Assembly: GCA_018384065.1 (NCBI GenBank)
Contig: JAHAYL010000017.1
Location: 1-64,000, forward strand
DNA: 64,000 nucleotides
Source of the DNA: Oxalobacter sp.
GTDB lineage: Bacteria; Pseudomonadota; Gammaproteobacteria; Burkholderiales; Burkholderiaceae_D
Reading direction: 5' to 3'
This document shows, in pieces, positions 18,153 to 29,363 of this stretch. How positions within the stretch are numbered: position 1 is the stretch's first letter; each line of letters begins with the position of its first letter. Both the position numbers and the translations under genes were made by a program. The notes under the pieces were generated by a model, which made no database searches, was not told the origin of the DNA, and saw only the letters and a program-made list of their open reading frames with translations.

Positions 18153-18916
18153 ACCGCATATCTGCCAAGACCGGTTGGGAATGGATTCATACCGGTTTCA
18201 CCATCTTCAGGAAACGCCCTTTTTTCCTGGTCAATCTGCTGTTCCTGTATATGATGGCGATTGTCTTGGTCAGCATGGTACCGCTTGTCGGACAGATGCT
18301 GCCGGTCTTCACCATCGCCATGTTCACCTTCCTGTTCATGAATGCCACACTGATGGTGGACCGTGACCAACCACTGACATTGGGGGCGCTGTTCTCCACG
18401 TTGGACAAGCTCACCCTTTTCCGGTTGTTTGCATTGAGTGGCTGTTACATCCTCTTTGGCCTGATTGTTGCCGGCATTTCAACCGTATTGGATGATGGTG
18501 CCTTGTTCGCGTTGATCATGGCCCGTGAAGGTGCGCCCGCCCTGAGTGATGAGCAGATGACCCGGGCAGGCTACATGGCGCTTGCCATCATCGTGCTGTA
18601 TATCCCGTTCTTTATGCTGACCTGGTTTGCTGCGCCGTTGATTGGCTGGCGGCAGATGGGGGTTCCGAAAGCGATGTTCTACAGCTTTTTCACCGTTGCC
18701 CATAACTGGCGGCCATTTGTGGTCTATGCGTTGTGTTTCCTGGCTGTCGGTTTCATTATCCCCGGTATTGTTGGCGGCATCATCGGTCCGATGCTTGGTG
18801 GCATTGTCGGTGCATTTGTCATCTACATCATATCGGTCACCGTCACGACGGTCCTGTACTGTTCTTTTTATCCGACTTACCGCTCAATTTTTGGGATTCC
18901 TGTCTTGGATGACTGA
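18149..18916 (+). CDS. BPSS1780-family membrane protein
   Basis: A 255-residue inner-membrane protein with about six hydrophobic segments, beginning with the soluble stretch [20 protein letters not shown] that is typical of the BPSS1780 family. No function is assigned to the family. Translation is coupled to thrB through an ATGA overlap, which is also seen in related genomes, but no direct role in threonine synthesis is evident. Confidence 0.82.
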   Translation: MNRISAKTGWEWIHTGFTIFRKRPFFLVNLLFLYMMAIVLVSMVPLVGQMLPVFTIAMFTFLFMNATLMVDRDQPLTLGALFSTLDKLTLFRLFALSGCYILFGLIVAGISTVLDDGALFALIMAREGAPALSDEQMTRAGYMALAIIVLYIPFFMLTWFAAPLIGWRQMGVPKAMFYSFFTVAHNWRPFVVYALCFLAVGFIIPGIVGGIIGPMLGGIVGAFVIYIISVTVTTVLYCSFYPTYRSIFGIPVLDD

Positions 18917-18996
18917 TGTTTTCACCGCAAAACGGTTAGAATTCAAGCAATCCCTGTTTTCACAATTCACTGATGGTTTTCTGGAGAGGCAACTGA

Positions 18997-19881
18997 ATGA
19001 AGAATCTCGAACCTACAATGAAAGCGGAAATCCTGGCGGAAGCCCTGCCTTATATCCGCAAATTCCATGGCAAGACCATTGTCATCAAATACGGAGGCAA
19101 TGCGATGACCGAAGAAAAGCTGAAGCATGGCTTTGCCAAGGATGTCATCCTGCTGAAACTGATTGGTATGAAACCCGTTGTTGTCCATGGTGGCGGTCCC
19201 CAGATCAACAAGGCATTGGGCAAGGTCGGTAAGAGCGGCAACTTCGTCCAAGGAATGCGGGTGACCGATGATGAGACCATGGAAGTCGTTGAATGGGTGC
19301 TTGGCGGTGAAGTCCAGCAGGATATCGTCATGTTGATCAATCATTATGGTGGTCAGGCGGTTGGACTGACCGGCAAGGACGGTGGATTGATCCGGGCTGA
19401 GAAAATGCAGCTGCCTGACCAGGAACGTCCTGGTGAATTCATTGATATCGGGCATGTTGGCAAAATCAAGTCCATCAATCCGCAGGTCATCACGGCTCTC
19501 CAGCAGGGTGGCAGTTTCATTCCGGTGATTTCCCCAATCGGGTTCAGTGATGACGGAGAGGCCTACAACATCAATGCCGACCTGGTTGCTGGCAAGATTG
19601 CGGAAATCCTTGGGGCAGAGAAACTGATTATGATGACCAACACTTCAGGGGTGCTGGACAAAGAAAACCGTCTGCTGACGGATCTGTCTGCCCAGGAAAT
19701 CGATGCGCTGTTTGCTGATGGCACCATCTCCGGTGGGATGCTGCCGAAAATCGGTTCTGCCTTGGATGCTGCAAAATCGGGGGTCAACTCCGTCCATATC
19801 ATTGATGGGCGTATAGAGCACTCACTGCTGCTTGAGGTGCTGACCGACCAGCCGTTTGGCACCATGATCCGTTCACATTGA
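18997..19881 (+). CDS. argB: Acetylglutamate kinase
   Basis: Second step of arginine synthesis, phosphorylating N-acetylglutamate. The amino-acid-kinase fold is shown by [12 protein letters not shown] (ATP), [18 protein letters not shown] (substrate), [22 protein letters not shown] and [18 protein letters not shown]. The length is 294 residues. An N-terminal helix ahead of the kinase core (residues about 1-27) is the feature that makes hexameric, arginine-inhibited forms of this enzyme, so feedback inhibition is likely. It is followed by a good terminator. Confidence 0.97.
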   Translation: MKNLEPTMKAEILAEALPYIRKFHGKTIVIKYGGNAMTEEKLKHGFAKDVILLKLIGMKPVVVHGGGPQINKALGKVGKSGNFVQGMRVTDDETMEVVEWVLGGEVQQDIVMLINHYGGQAVGLTGKDGGLIRAEKMQLPDQERPGEFIDIGHVGKIKSINPQVITALQQGGSFIPVISPIGFSDDGEAYNINADLVAGKIAEILGAEKLIMMTNTSGVLDKENRLLTDLSAQEIDALFADGTISGGMLPKIGSALDAAKSGVNSVHIIDGRIEHSLLLEVLTDQPFGTMIRSH

Positions 19882-19907
19882 TCTGTATGGTGTACAGGAC
19901 AGTCAGG

Positions 19908-19937
19908 AAAGGCAGCCAACCGCTGCCTTTTCTTTTC
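19908..19937 (+). terminator. Rho-independent terminator after argB
   Basis: The stem AAAGGCAGC pairs with GCTGCCTTT around a five-base loop and is followed by TCTTTT on the plus strand, 27 nt after the argB stop. It separates argB from the exported protein whose ribosome site begins immediately after. Confidence 0.85.
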
Positions 19938-19952
19938 AGAGGAAACAGAAGA

Positions 19953-20750
19953 ATGAGAAGTTTGAAGAAAGGTTTGGTTGTCGCTCTGCTAGGGTTGGCA
20001 GGGCTGCCAGTCTTTGCTGACAACCATCATATTGCCTTGAACAATATCCTGATAGGTGGATATTTCGATGGGAAATGGCTTCCAACCGCTTCCCTGCAAG
20101 GACCGACTTGGCATTGGGGAGGGGCGGATGCCCTTGTTATTTATCCAGATGGCAGGAGAGTTGAGGGTGTTGCCTGTGCTATCGACAGGGATCATCCTGA
20201 CGAAGAGGGGATGAATCATCCAGACGATGGACCTGATGCCCCTGTGTTCAGCATCCAGCTGCCGGATTACAGTTCAGTCTCCTATCCTTCCCATACCTTG
20301 GTCGTAACTTGGGCTGAAAAGGAAGTGATGCCAAGAAAAGCCGAAAAGCTTCCGGTTGACAATGCACAGTACGAGGCACTGGCGGCGGATTTCCTGGCAG
20401 GCAGGGGGCTTCCACACAACCGGGTGAAACTGACGCAGCTGCGGAGGGTGGACCTGGATGGGAACGGTACTGATGAAGTCATCATGACTGGTCATGCGGC
20501 AGGAGGGAAAGTGCCGTTTGCGATGCTCCGGCAGATTCAGCAGAAGTATGTGGCGACGTCAATGCTGGCAGAACCGTCAGATGGCAGAGTAACAGACCTT
20601 TTCACTGCAGACCTGAATGGGGATGGTAGGATGGAAATCGTAGTCGGTACCCAGTCGAAGACCCAGATCCATCAGATGGTCTATACCGTGGATCAAGGGA
20701 ATGCCGACCGGGTCATCCGCAGCAGCTGGCCACTGCATAAGAAACACTAG
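19953..20750 (+). CDS. Exported protein with calcium-loop-like repeats, function unknown
   Basis: A 265-residue secreted or periplasmic protein. MRSLKKGLVVALLGLAGLPV is a signal peptide, probably cut after VFA. The middle is unassigned. The C-terminal third carries two Asp-rich loops, DLDGNGTDE and DLNGDGRME, each flanked by strands, as in FG-GAP/VCBS-type beta-propeller blades or EF-hand-like calcium loops. An AGAGGA lies nine bases before the ATG. An upstream in-frame start at 19878 would run through the terminator and is rejected. It is convergent with the next gene, with stops 22 nt apart. Confidence 0.7.
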   Translation: MRSLKKGLVVALLGLAGLPVFADNHHIALNNILIGGYFDGKWLPTASLQGPTWHWGGADALVIYPDGRRVEGVACAIDRDHPDEEGMNHPDDGPDAPVFSIQLPDYSSVSYPSHTLVVTWAEKEVMPRKAEKLPVDNAQYEALAADFLAGRGLPHNRVKLTQLRRVDLDGNGTDEVIMTGHAAGGKVPFAMLRQIQQKYVATSMLAEPSDGRVTDLFTADLNGDGRMEIVVGTQSKTQIHQMVYTVDQGNADRVIRSSWPLHKKH

Positions 20751-20772
20751 AAGCTACCAACAGGGCTGTCTG

Positions 20773-21831
20773 TCAAGGAAAAGCCTTGCCACGCTTGACG
20801 GCTGCCTGCTGGAAGAATTCAACAAAATGTCTGCCATCGGTCCAGTACTTTGCGGGCAGGACACTCTCATCCCCAATGGCATCTGCACGGAGCAGACGCC
20901 GGTCCTGGAAAGCGATTTCCATGTGGAATTTCTGGTCGCCGAGCTCAGGTTTCCGGTTGGTGTAGCCTGACAGGGCTGTCAGGTTTTCCCGGTCAATCAG
21001 GGACTGCAGTGTCTTGACCTCCTGTTTCTTGAAGTCAGTCTTGAAAACAATCTTCTGGGTTGCATCGGCAGGCTCAAATGATGCATAGGCGTATTCCCCA
21101 CCTTCCCGACCTTCAATATGAAAATACTGCATCAGATAGCGTCCTGCAGGGAACCCTTTTTCAGGATGGTTGTTGAAGAAGGAAAGTTCAAAATGGGTGA
21201 TGGTATTGGCGGGCGGGAGACCGCTGGGAACCGTTTGACCAGACTGTTGAAGCAGTTTCTGGAAGAACGCACTGAACGCACCATCCGGTAAACCACCGTC
21301 TGGGACAACCGAGAAGCCGCCTTCTCCCCCAGCAGTGATGGACTCGCCGGAATCATAGTTGATCCTCAGGTTGAAATAATTGCCCCGCGCGGAGTTCCGC
21401 TTGTAAAAACCGTTCAGCCTGGCAACATCATATTTATCAATGATGGTCTGCAGTTCGGCCAACGCTTCTTTCCCGACCGTGCCGGAGGTCTTGAAAGGGG
21501 GAGCCTGCCAGTTGCCGGAATCAGAAACCGAAAAATCTGCCTTTTCACCGTTACGGACAAGCCTGAGTTCACATCTACCATGGAAACTGCCGTCATCATC
21601 CACGCGAATGAAATGCCCGCCACGGGATCTGACGGTTGCAACCCGCCCCTCGTTGAGGAACGTATAAGAAAACGAGTTGATATCCTTTGACTGGATGACC
21701 TTCGGGGCGGAGTGATTGGAATAATCCTCCGTTCCACCACAAGCCGGTGGTTCCTGACCGCAGGCAGTCGCCATACCAGTTGCAGCGACGGCAAACAGGG
21801 CTGATCCGATGAGGGTTGCAGCGTTCTTCAT
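20773..21831 (-). CDS. Exported protein with an internal duplication, function unknown
   Basis: A 352-residue protein with an N-terminal signal sequence (MKNAATLIGSALFAVAATG). A Cys soon after does not make a canonical lipobox. Two similar halves can be seen: LQTIIDKYDVARLNGFYKRN with NLRINYDSGESITA, and LQSLIDRENLTALSGYTNRK with MEIAFQDRRLLRA. This looks like a repeated alpha-beta module of unknown family. GGAGA eight bases upstream supports the ATG at 21831 over one at 21861. It is separated from the atp operon by that operon's terminator. Confidence 0.68.
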   Translation of the reverse strand: MKNAATLIGSALFAVAATGMATACGQEPPACGGTEDYSNHSAPKVIQSKDINSFSYTFLNEGRVATVRSRGGHFIRVDDDGSFHGRCELRLVRNGEKADFSVSDSGNWQAPPFKTSGTVGKEALAELQTIIDKYDVARLNGFYKRNSARGNYFNLRINYDSGESITAGGEGGFSVVPDGGLPDGAFSAFFQKLLQQSGQTVPSGLPPANTITHFELSFFNNHPEKGFPAGRYLMQYFHIEGREGGEYAYASFEPADATQKIVFKTDFKKQEVKTLQSLIDRENLTALSGYTNRKPELGDQKFHMEIAFQDRRLLRADAIGDESVLPAKYWTDGRHFVEFFQQAAVKRGKAFP

Positions 21832-21954
21832 CCTTGTTTCTCCATGATGGGGGTTGTCCAAAGGATTCCTGATGACCTTCCATCACAGATTGTAAAGTAT
21901 GGGGGGCAGGTATGGAACGGTTAGGAAGGCAAGAAACAGGAATGGGCAGCCAAG

Positions 21955-21982
21955 GAAAAAGGCAGCCTAGGCTGCCTTTCTG
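21955..21982 (-). terminator. Rho-independent terminator of the atp operon
   Basis: An almost perfect palindrome, AAAGGCAGCC/GGCTGCCTTT with a TA centre, followed on the minus strand by TTTTTCC. It lies 21 nt after the atpC stop and would end transcription of the whole atp operon. The stem resembles the argB terminator. Confidence 0.85.
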
Positions 21983-22002
21983 GAATGAAAACTGACTGGA
22001 AA

Positions 22003-22431
22003 TCAGTGTTGACGGTGTTTCTTCAGTTTCTTGATCAGCGTCAGCTGGGCAATCGCTTGGGCAATCTCAGCCTGTGCCTTCGCATAGTCAACCTGGGATT
22101 TCTTGTTGAGCATTGCATCCTCAGCCTGTTTCCGGGCTTCGTTTGCCTTGGCTTCATCAAGGTCTTTCGCACGGATTGCTGTATCAGCCAATACCGTGAC
22201 GGCATGCGGCTGCACTTCAAGGATACCGCCTGCCACAAAGACAAATTCCTCTTCCTGCTTGCCACTGATCTTGATCCTAACAGCACCGGGGTTGATGCGG
22301 GTAATCAGGGGAGCGTGGCGTGGAAGGATCCCCAGCTCGCCCATTTCACCCGGCAAAGCAACAAACTCGGCCTCTCCAGAGAAAATCAGTTCTTCCGCAG
22401 AAACGACGTCAATATGTATGGTATTCGCCAT
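22003..22431 (-). CDS. atpC: ATP synthase epsilon subunit
   Basis: F1 central-stalk subunit, 142 residues. The N-terminal beta-sandwich ([39 protein letters not shown]) is followed by a C-terminal helical hairpin of about 50 residues rich in Ala and Lys that can inhibit hydrolysis. I use the ATG at 22431, the usual family start, instead of one eleven codons upstream. It is the last gene of the operon. Confidence 0.96.
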   Translation of the reverse strand: MANTIHIDVVSAEELIFSGEAEFVALPGEMGELGILPRHAPLITRINPGAVRIKISGKQEEEFVFVAGGILEVQPHAVTVLADTAIRAKDLDEAKANEARKQAEDAMLNKKSQVDYAKAQAEIAQAIAQLTLIKKLKKHRQH

Positions 22432-22504
22432 GTCTAAAACCTTTTTGCTTTCATTGGCTGTCACGGACTGTGCAGTCCTGCCGCACAGTACCGTATTCAG
22501 TCAA

Positions 22505-23911
<1,407 letters not shown>

Positions 23912-23933
23912 TTAATCTCTAATAAAATCCAGA

Positions 23934-24803
23934 TCAGACTGCTGCTGCACCGGCAACGATTTCCGACAGTTCTGTCGTAATCGCCGCCTGACGGGTCTTG
24001 TTATAGACCAGTCTCAGGTCTGCAATCACATTGCCTGCATTGTCACTCGCCGCTTTCATCGCCACCATCCGGGCAGACTGTTCTGAACCGATGTTTTCTG
24101 CAACGGCCTGGTACAGCAGTGCTTCAATATAACGCTGCAGCAGTGCATCGATGACAGTCGGTGCGTCCGGTTCGTAGATGTACTCCCAGTTGGCGCCTTT
24201 CCCGTCAGATTTCAGGGTATCCTGTGGCAGTGGCAGCAGCTGGTCGATGACCGGTTCCTGTCTCATCGTATTGATGAATTTGTTATAACACAGATAAATC
24301 GCATCGAGCTTGCCTTCGGTATATTCATCCAGGATGACCTTGAATGGACCGATCAACTGTTCCAGACGGGGAGCATCACCCAGCTGGACAACAGAGGAGA
24401 CGATGGTTGCACCGATACGGTTCAGGAACCCAAGACCCTTGGTACCAATGGCAAGGTTGATGATGCTGTTGCCTTTGGTTTCTTCCTCTTTCATCTTGTT
24501 GGTGACGGCTCTCAGGATATTCGTATTGAGACCGCCACACAGCCCCTTGTCGGTCGTGACGACAACCAGTGCGATACGCTTGGCGTCACCACGTTCAACC
24601 ATGAAAGGATGGGTGTATTCTGGGTGGGCTTCCATCAGGTGCGAAGCAATGAGACGGACTGTCTCACTGTAAGGACGGCTGGCGCGCATCCTGTCCTGCG
24701 CTTTGCGCATCTTGGATGCTGCCACCATTTCCATCGCCTTGGTGATTTTCCTCGTGTTCTCAACGCTGCTTATCTGGCTGCGTATTTCCTTACCTGATGC
24801 CAT
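23934..24803 (-). CDS. atpG: ATP synthase gamma subunit
   Basis: Rotary shaft of F1, 289 residues. The N-terminal [20 protein letters not shown] and the C-terminal helix with [18 protein letters not shown] form the coiled coil inside the alpha/beta ring; [16 protein letters not shown] marks the Rossmann-like domain. Length and order are standard. It follows atpA by 35 nt. Confidence 0.97.
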   Translation of the reverse strand: MASGKEIRSQISSVENTRKITKAMEMVAASKMRKAQDRMRASRPYSETVRLIASHLMEAHPEYTHPFMVERGDAKRIALVVVTTDKGLCGGLNTNILRAVTNKMKEEETKGNSIINLAIGTKGLGFLNRIGATIVSSVVQLGDAPRLEQLIGPFKVILDEYTEGKLDAIYLCYNKFINTMRQEPVIDQLLPLPQDTLKSDGKGANWEYIYEPDAPTVIDALLQRYIEALLYQAVAENIGSEQSARMVAMKAASDNAGNVIADLRLVYNKTRQAAITTELSEIVAGAAAV

Positions 24804-24838
24804 GAGGCTTAACTCCTTGTCGCGTTAACCAATGCTGA

Positions 24839-26389
24839 TTACGCAGCTTTCTGGGCACGGTCCTGTTTGAAATCGGTAATGGCCTGAGCCAGTGTCGATT
24901 CATCGTCCTTGTCCAGTTTCTTGTTTTCGTCAATCCGGCTCATCAGGTCAGCGTGGTTGTCCTTCATGTAGGCATGCAGTTCTGCTTCAAATGGCAGGAC
25001 ATCAGCTACAGCAATATCATCCAGGAAACCACTGTTGACAGCGAACAGTGAGACGGACATCAGGGAAATCGGCAGTGGGGAATACTGGTTCTGTTTCAAC
25101 AGCTCAGTAACCCGGGCACCACGGTCCAGCTGACGTCTGGTTGCTTCATCCAGGTCGGAAGCAAACTGGGCGAATGCAGCCAGTTCACGGTACTGCGCCA
25201 AGTCGGTACGGATACCACCGGACAGGCTCTTGATGGCCTTGGTCTGTGCAGCACCACCGACACGGGAAACGGAAATACCGGCGTTGATGGCTGGACGGAT
25301 ACCGGAGTTGAACAGACCGGTTTCCAGGAAAATCTGGCCGTCAGTAATGGAAATGACGTTGGTCGGCACGAAGGCGGAAACGTCACCTGCCTGGGTTTCA
25401 ATAATCGGCAATGCGGTCAGGGAACCGGTCCTGCCTTTGACTTCCCCATTGGTGAACTGCTCGACATAGTGGGCGTTCACACGTGCGGCACGTTCCAGCA
25501 GACGGGAGTGCAGGTAGAAAACGTCACCTGGAAATGCTTCACGGCCTGGTGGACGGCGCAGCAGCAGGGAAACCTGGCGGTAAGCGACAGCCTGTTTACT
25601 GAGGTCATCGTAAACAATCAGGGCATCCTGACCACGGTCACGGAAATATTCGCCCATTGCGCAGCCGGCATAAGGTGCGATGTACTGCATCGCAGCGGAT
25701 TCGGAAGCGGTTGCAGCAACCACGATGGTGTAAGCCATTGCACCGTTGTCTTCCAATGCACGGACAGTGTTCTTGATGGAAGAGGCTTTCTGACCGATGG
25801 CGACATAGATGCAGATCATGTCCTGGCCTTTCTGGTTGATGATCGCATCAACAGCCACAGCGGTCTTGCCGGTCTGACGGTCGCCAATAATCAGTTCACG
25901 CTGACCACGGCCAATCGGTACCATGGAATCGATTGCCTTCAGGCCGGTCTGCATCGGCTGGGAAACAGACTGGCGGGAGATGACCCCAGGGGCAATCTTT
26001 TCGATAGGGCTTGAAATCTTTGTATTGACAGGACCCTTGCCGTCAATCGGCTCACCCAGGGAGTTGACAACGCGGCCAATCAGTTCAGGACCGGTTGGTA
26101 CTTCCAGGATACGGCCGGTACATTTGACGGTATCACCTTCAGAAATGTGTTCATATGCACCCAGAATAACGGCACCGACAGAGTCGCGTTCCAGGTTCAA
26201 TGCCAAACCAAAGGTGTTTCCGGGGAATTCCAGCATTTCCCCCTGCATGACGTCAGAGAGGCCATGGATACGGCAGATACCGTCAGAGACGGAAATGACG
26301 GTACCCTGATTGCGAATCTCGGTTGAATCGCCGAGATTCTCTATCCGATTCTTAATCAGATCACTGATTTCGGACGGGTTGAGTAACAT
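24839..26389 (-). CDS. atpA: ATP synthase alpha subunit
   Basis: Non-catalytic nucleotide-binding F1 subunit of 516 residues, with the P-loop [24 protein letters not shown], and the conserved [20 protein letters not shown] stretch. It includes the arginine-finger region ([15 protein letters not shown]). It follows atpH by 49 nt. No anomalies are seen. Confidence 0.98.
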   Translation of the reverse strand: MLLNPSEISDLIKNRIENLGDSTEIRNQGTVISVSDGICRIHGLSDVMQGEMLEFPGNTFGLALNLERDSVGAVILGAYEHISEGDTVKCTGRILEVPTGPELIGRVVNSLGEPIDGKGPVNTKISSPIEKIAPGVISRQSVSQPMQTGLKAIDSMVPIGRGQRELIIGDRQTGKTAVAVDAIINQKGQDMICIYVAIGQKASSIKNTVRALEDNGAMAYTIVVAATASESAAMQYIAPYAGCAMGEYFRDRGQDALIVYDDLSKQAVAYRQVSLLLRRPPGREAFPGDVFYLHSRLLERAARVNAHYVEQFTNGEVKGRTGSLTALPIIETQAGDVSAFVPTNVISITDGQIFLETGLFNSGIRPAINAGISVSRVGGAAQTKAIKSLSGGIRTDLAQYRELAAFAQFASDLDEATRRQLDRGARVTELLKQNQYSPLPISLMSVSLFAVNSGFLDDIAVADVLPFEAELHAYMKDNHADLMSRIDENKKLDKDDESTLAQAITDFKQDRAQKAA

Positions 26390-26438
26390 ACTAACTCCTA
26401 ATGTATTCTATCGGTTCGCGCCGCAGCGGGCTGCTTGG

Positions 26439-26969
26439 TTACGAAACAAGGGTCTCCTGCATTCTCTGCAGTTTTCCGCGTACGGACAGATCCAGCACTT
26501 CATCGCCAACGGTAACAAGGATGCCACCAATCAGCGAACTGTCAACCTCAACCTGAGGGATAAGCTTGCGTCCAAACCGTTTTTCCAGTTTGGTGACAAG
26601 TTCCTGGGTCTGGACTTCTGTCATGGGAAAAGCACTGACGATTGTTGCAACCGCAGCACCCTGGCTTGCGTTCTTCAGCTCATCGAACTGGCGTGCAATC
26701 TCAGGCAACACAGAAACACGGTCGTTGTCTACCAACACTTTCACAAAGTTTTTCACCTGTGGATCGTTTTCACAGCGGAAAACCGTGTAAAGCGCGTTGG
26801 CTACCTGGTCTTTCCGCAGTGTCGGGTTGTTGGCAACATCCAATACCTGAGGATTGGAAGCGATTTTTGCCAACGCATCAACCAGCTGTGACCAGTGTAC
26901 CAGGTCCTCTTTCTGTGCTATCTGAAAGAGTGCTTCAGCATAAGGGCGCGCTACAGTAGCTATTTCCAT
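26439..26969 (-). CDS. atpH: ATP synthase delta subunit
   Basis: Peripheral-stalk cap linking F1 to subunit b, 176 residues. ATVARPYAEALFQIAQKE is the family N-terminus and FGRKLIPQVEVDSSLIGGIL the C-terminal signature. It is only 2 nt from atpF, indicating coupled translation. Confidence 0.96.
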   Translation of the reverse strand: MEIATVARPYAEALFQIAQKEDLVHWSQLVDALAKIASNPQVLDVANNPTLRKDQVANALYTVFRCENDPQVKNFVKVLVDNDRVSVLPEIARQFDELKNASQGAAVATIVSAFPMTEVQTQELVTKLEKRFGRKLIPQVEVDSSLIGGILVTVGDEVLDLSVRGKLQRMQETLVS

Positions 26970-26971
26970 AA

Positions 26972-27442
26972 TTACAGTTCAGCGGAAAGTTTGTTCAACA
27001 GTTCAGCATGGGCGTCGGCATTGATTTCCCGTTTGAGAATCTGCTCGGCTCCCTTGACTGCCAGGTTTGCGACCTCTGCTCGAAGCTGTTCCCTTGCCTG
27101 CCTAATCTGCAGGTCAGCCTGCGCACGGGCTTGGGCGAGGATGTCGGCCGCTTGCGCTTCAGCACTTGCCTTGATTTCATCCGCAACCTTCTGAGCCCTG
27201 ACTTCGGCATCCTGAACACGTTTTGCGCCTTCTTCCTTCGCTTTCGCGATTTCAGCTTTCACGTGCTGCTGCACTGCAATCATTTCCTGCTTGCTGCGGT
27301 CAGCGGCAGTCAAACCCTCTTGGATTTTGGTCGCGCGTTCGTCCAATGCCTTCACTATAGGCGGCCATACCACTTTAGCCGTGAATATGGCAAGGATAAG
27401 GAAGACCACGAGCTGCGCGAAAAGCGTCGCATTCAAATTCAT
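26972..27442 (-). CDS. atpF: ATP synthase subunit b
   Basis: Membrane-anchored peripheral stalk, 156 residues. [20 protein letters not shown] is the single membrane helix; the rest is a long charged alpha-helix (Ala/Glu/Lys/Arg heptads) forming a right-handed coiled-coil dimer. The size matches the E. coli subunit. The gap to atpE is 68 nt. Confidence 0.96.
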   Translation of the reverse strand: MNLNATLFAQLVVFLILAIFTAKVVWPPIVKALDERATKIQEGLTAADRSKQEMIAVQQHVKAEIAKAKEEGAKRVQDAEVRAQKVADEIKASAEAQAADILAQARAQADLQIRQAREQLRAEVANLAVKGAEQILKREINADAHAELLNKLSAEL

Positions 27443-27510
27443 GGTAAATCCCTTTTTAAAATAATGTCTGAATCAACAATTCCGGGTTGCCCGGATATCG
27501 TGTCGGACGA

Positions 27511-27786
<276 letters not shown>

Positions 27787-27814
27787 TTAAAACAAGGGGT
27801 TAAAAAACTTGGTC

Positions 27815-28651
27815 TTAGTGTCCTTCATGCGCAAGTCCCAGGTAAACCAGCGTCAGCATCATGAAGATGAACGCCTGCAGGAACACGATAAGGATATGGA
27901 AAATCGCCCAGATTGCACCGGCAATCACATGTCCAAGGAACAGGAGTCCGCCACCGATGGACAGGGTGGCATAAGCACCCAGCATCGCAATCATCAGGAA
28001 CAGCAGTTCACCGGCATACATGTTGCCCCAGAGCCGCATACCCAAAGAAACCATCTTGGAGATGTATTCAATACAGTTCAGGACGAAATTGGCGGGAGCA
28101 AGGGCGATACCGAACGGTGCGCCCAGCAGTTCATGAAAGAAACCTTTGAAACCTTTGACCTTGATGCCGAAATAAAGCATCAGCAATACAACACCTAAAG
28201 AAATGCCGACAGTCCCGTTCAGGTCGGAAGTCGGCACAACACGGTGATGGGTAATAGTGGCATCCAGCCCAGTCCAAGAGAAAATCTGTCCAAAGAGGTC
28301 AACTGGCAGGAAGTCCAGGCTGTTCATCAGGGAAATCCAGACGAAAAGCGTTAAAGCCAATGGAGCGATGAAACGGCGGTCACCATGAATCTGGGCCTTT
28401 GCTTGGGAATCCACCATTTCAACCAGGATCTCAACAATGGACTGGATGCGGTTTGGTGTCCCTGAAGTCGCTTTCCTTGCGACAATCATCATCACGATGC
28501 AGGCAAGCGCACCGCAGAAAATCGACCAGAAAACAGTGTCAAGGTTGATGATGGAGAAATCGACAATCTTTGATTGATGGGATGTCCCGAAGTTTTCCAG
28601 ATGGTGGGATACATATTCTGCTAATGATGGAGAATGGGCATCAGCTGCCAT
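27815..28651 (-). CDS. atpB: ATP synthase subunit a
   Basis: Stator channel subunit of 278 residues with five or more hydrophobic helices. The essential arginine is in MVSLGMRLWGNMYAGELLF, and the last helix has ILIVFLQAFIFMMLTLVYLG. A GAGGGGG upstream supports the ATG at 28651; a GTG at 28657 would add two residues. It overlaps or adjoins atpI, whose stop is 2 nt away. Confidence 0.96.
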   Translation of the reverse strand: MAADAHSPSLAEYVSHHLENFGTSHQSKIVDFSIINLDTVFWSIFCGALACIVMMIVARKATSGTPNRIQSIVEILVEMVDSQAKAQIHGDRRFIAPLALTLFVWISLMNSLDFLPVDLFGQIFSWTGLDATITHHRVVPTSDLNGTVGISLGVVLLMLYFGIKVKGFKGFFHELLGAPFGIALAPANFVLNCIEYISKMVSLGMRLWGNMYAGELLFLMIAMLGAYATLSIGGGLLFLGHVIAGAIWAIFHILIVFLQAFIFMMLTLVYLGLAHEGH

Positions 28652-28653
28652 AG

Positions 28654-28998
28654 TCACCCCCTCGCTTTCAACAATAAAACAATATAAATCTTAAGTATCA
28701 GGATATAGCTGATGATATAGGCAATCCAGTGTATATCCCGGTAAAACCAGAAAGTCACAATCACCAGCACCATGGAGATGGCGACTTTCACAAATTCCAT
28801 GACAAAAAATGTGGCGGGTCTGAGATTGGCGAATATCTTTTCTGCGGCAACCATGCCTGCAAAAAAAATAATATTGGGAATCACACAGCATAACCCTGCC
28901 AATATGGCAGCGATACCTGCGGAAGTTCCTCCTATCCAAGCCGCAACGAGGGCAATCAGTATTGCAATCACCGACTGCCACAGCAATGCACGCCCCAT
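28654..28998 (-). CDS. atpI: ATP synthase subunit I
   Basis: A 114-residue membrane protein with four hydrophobic segments (for example LLWQSVIAILIALVAAWI). AtpI proteins are encoded ahead of atpB and help assemble the c ring or take up magnesium; they are not part of the finished enzyme. It is the first gene of the operon and lies below two promoter-like sites. Confidence 0.88.
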   Translation of the reverse strand: MGRALLWQSVIAILIALVAAWIGGTSAGIAAILAGLCCVIPNIIFFAGMVAAEKIFANLRPATFFVMEFVKVAISMVLVIVTFWFYRDIHWIAYIISYILILKIYIVLLLKARG

Positions 28999-29103
28999 TT
29001 CCGGTCTCTACAACTATTGATTATCCAATCAGGGCATACATACAAAACATGGGGTCCTTTAACAAAAAGAACGCAGAATCCCCTGACGACTCAAAGCCGC
29101 GCA

Positions 29104-29133
29104 ATTATACGGAACAAGTCGATGTGCCGTCAA
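29104..29133 (-). promoter_or_regulatory. Sigma-70 promoter, atp operon (proximal)
   Basis: On the minus strand, TTGACG (29128-29133) and TATAAT (29104-29109) are separated by 18 bases. This is a perfect -10 and a five-of-six -35. Transcription would begin near 29097, about 100 nt before atpI. Confidence 0.75.
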
Positions 29134-29173
29134 TGCATCAAGAATACGCAGTCTCATACAATAGTCCAGCGGG

Positions 29174-29202
29174 ATTATCCTATGCGGTAGATTGTCCGTC
29201 AA
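29174..29202 (-). promoter_or_regulatory. Sigma-70 promoter, atp operon (distal)
   Basis: On the minus strand, TTGACG (29197-29202) and GATAAT (29174-29179) are separated by 17 bases. It lies about 70 bp above the proximal promoter and shares its -35, followed in both by G. Tandem promoters would suit constitutive, strong expression. Confidence 0.7.
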
Positions 29203-29363
29203 TGAAATTTTACTGAAAGTATATGTAAGTTTTTTCTTAAACTGTATGAAAAAAACCATTGTTTTCTTCCACTTAAGAAAAAGTTTTCAGAAAGGGGCTG
29301 GCAAAGTCGTCTTTTAGTGACATTTTTGCACGGTTCCTGGAAAAGGTTATTTGGGCAGTTGGT

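Larger units (their letters stand above)
28999..29363. other. A+T-rich intergenic region carrying the atp promoters
   Basis: A 365 bp region between the leftward atp operon and the leftward RquA-like gene. The left half holds two leftward sigma-70-like promoters (listed separately) and a leader of about 100-180 nt before atpI. The right part (29210-29300) is very A+T rich with runs such as TTTTTTCTTAAACTG and may act as an UP element or the end of the upstream transcript. No gene is supported here; a minus-strand frame at 29059-29259 spans both promoters and has no family resemblance. Confidence 0.6.

Noticed and set aside
29059-29259. Minus-strand frame of 66 codons above atpI
   Set aside because: It spans the two good promoter sites, has no family resemblance and no good ribosome site.
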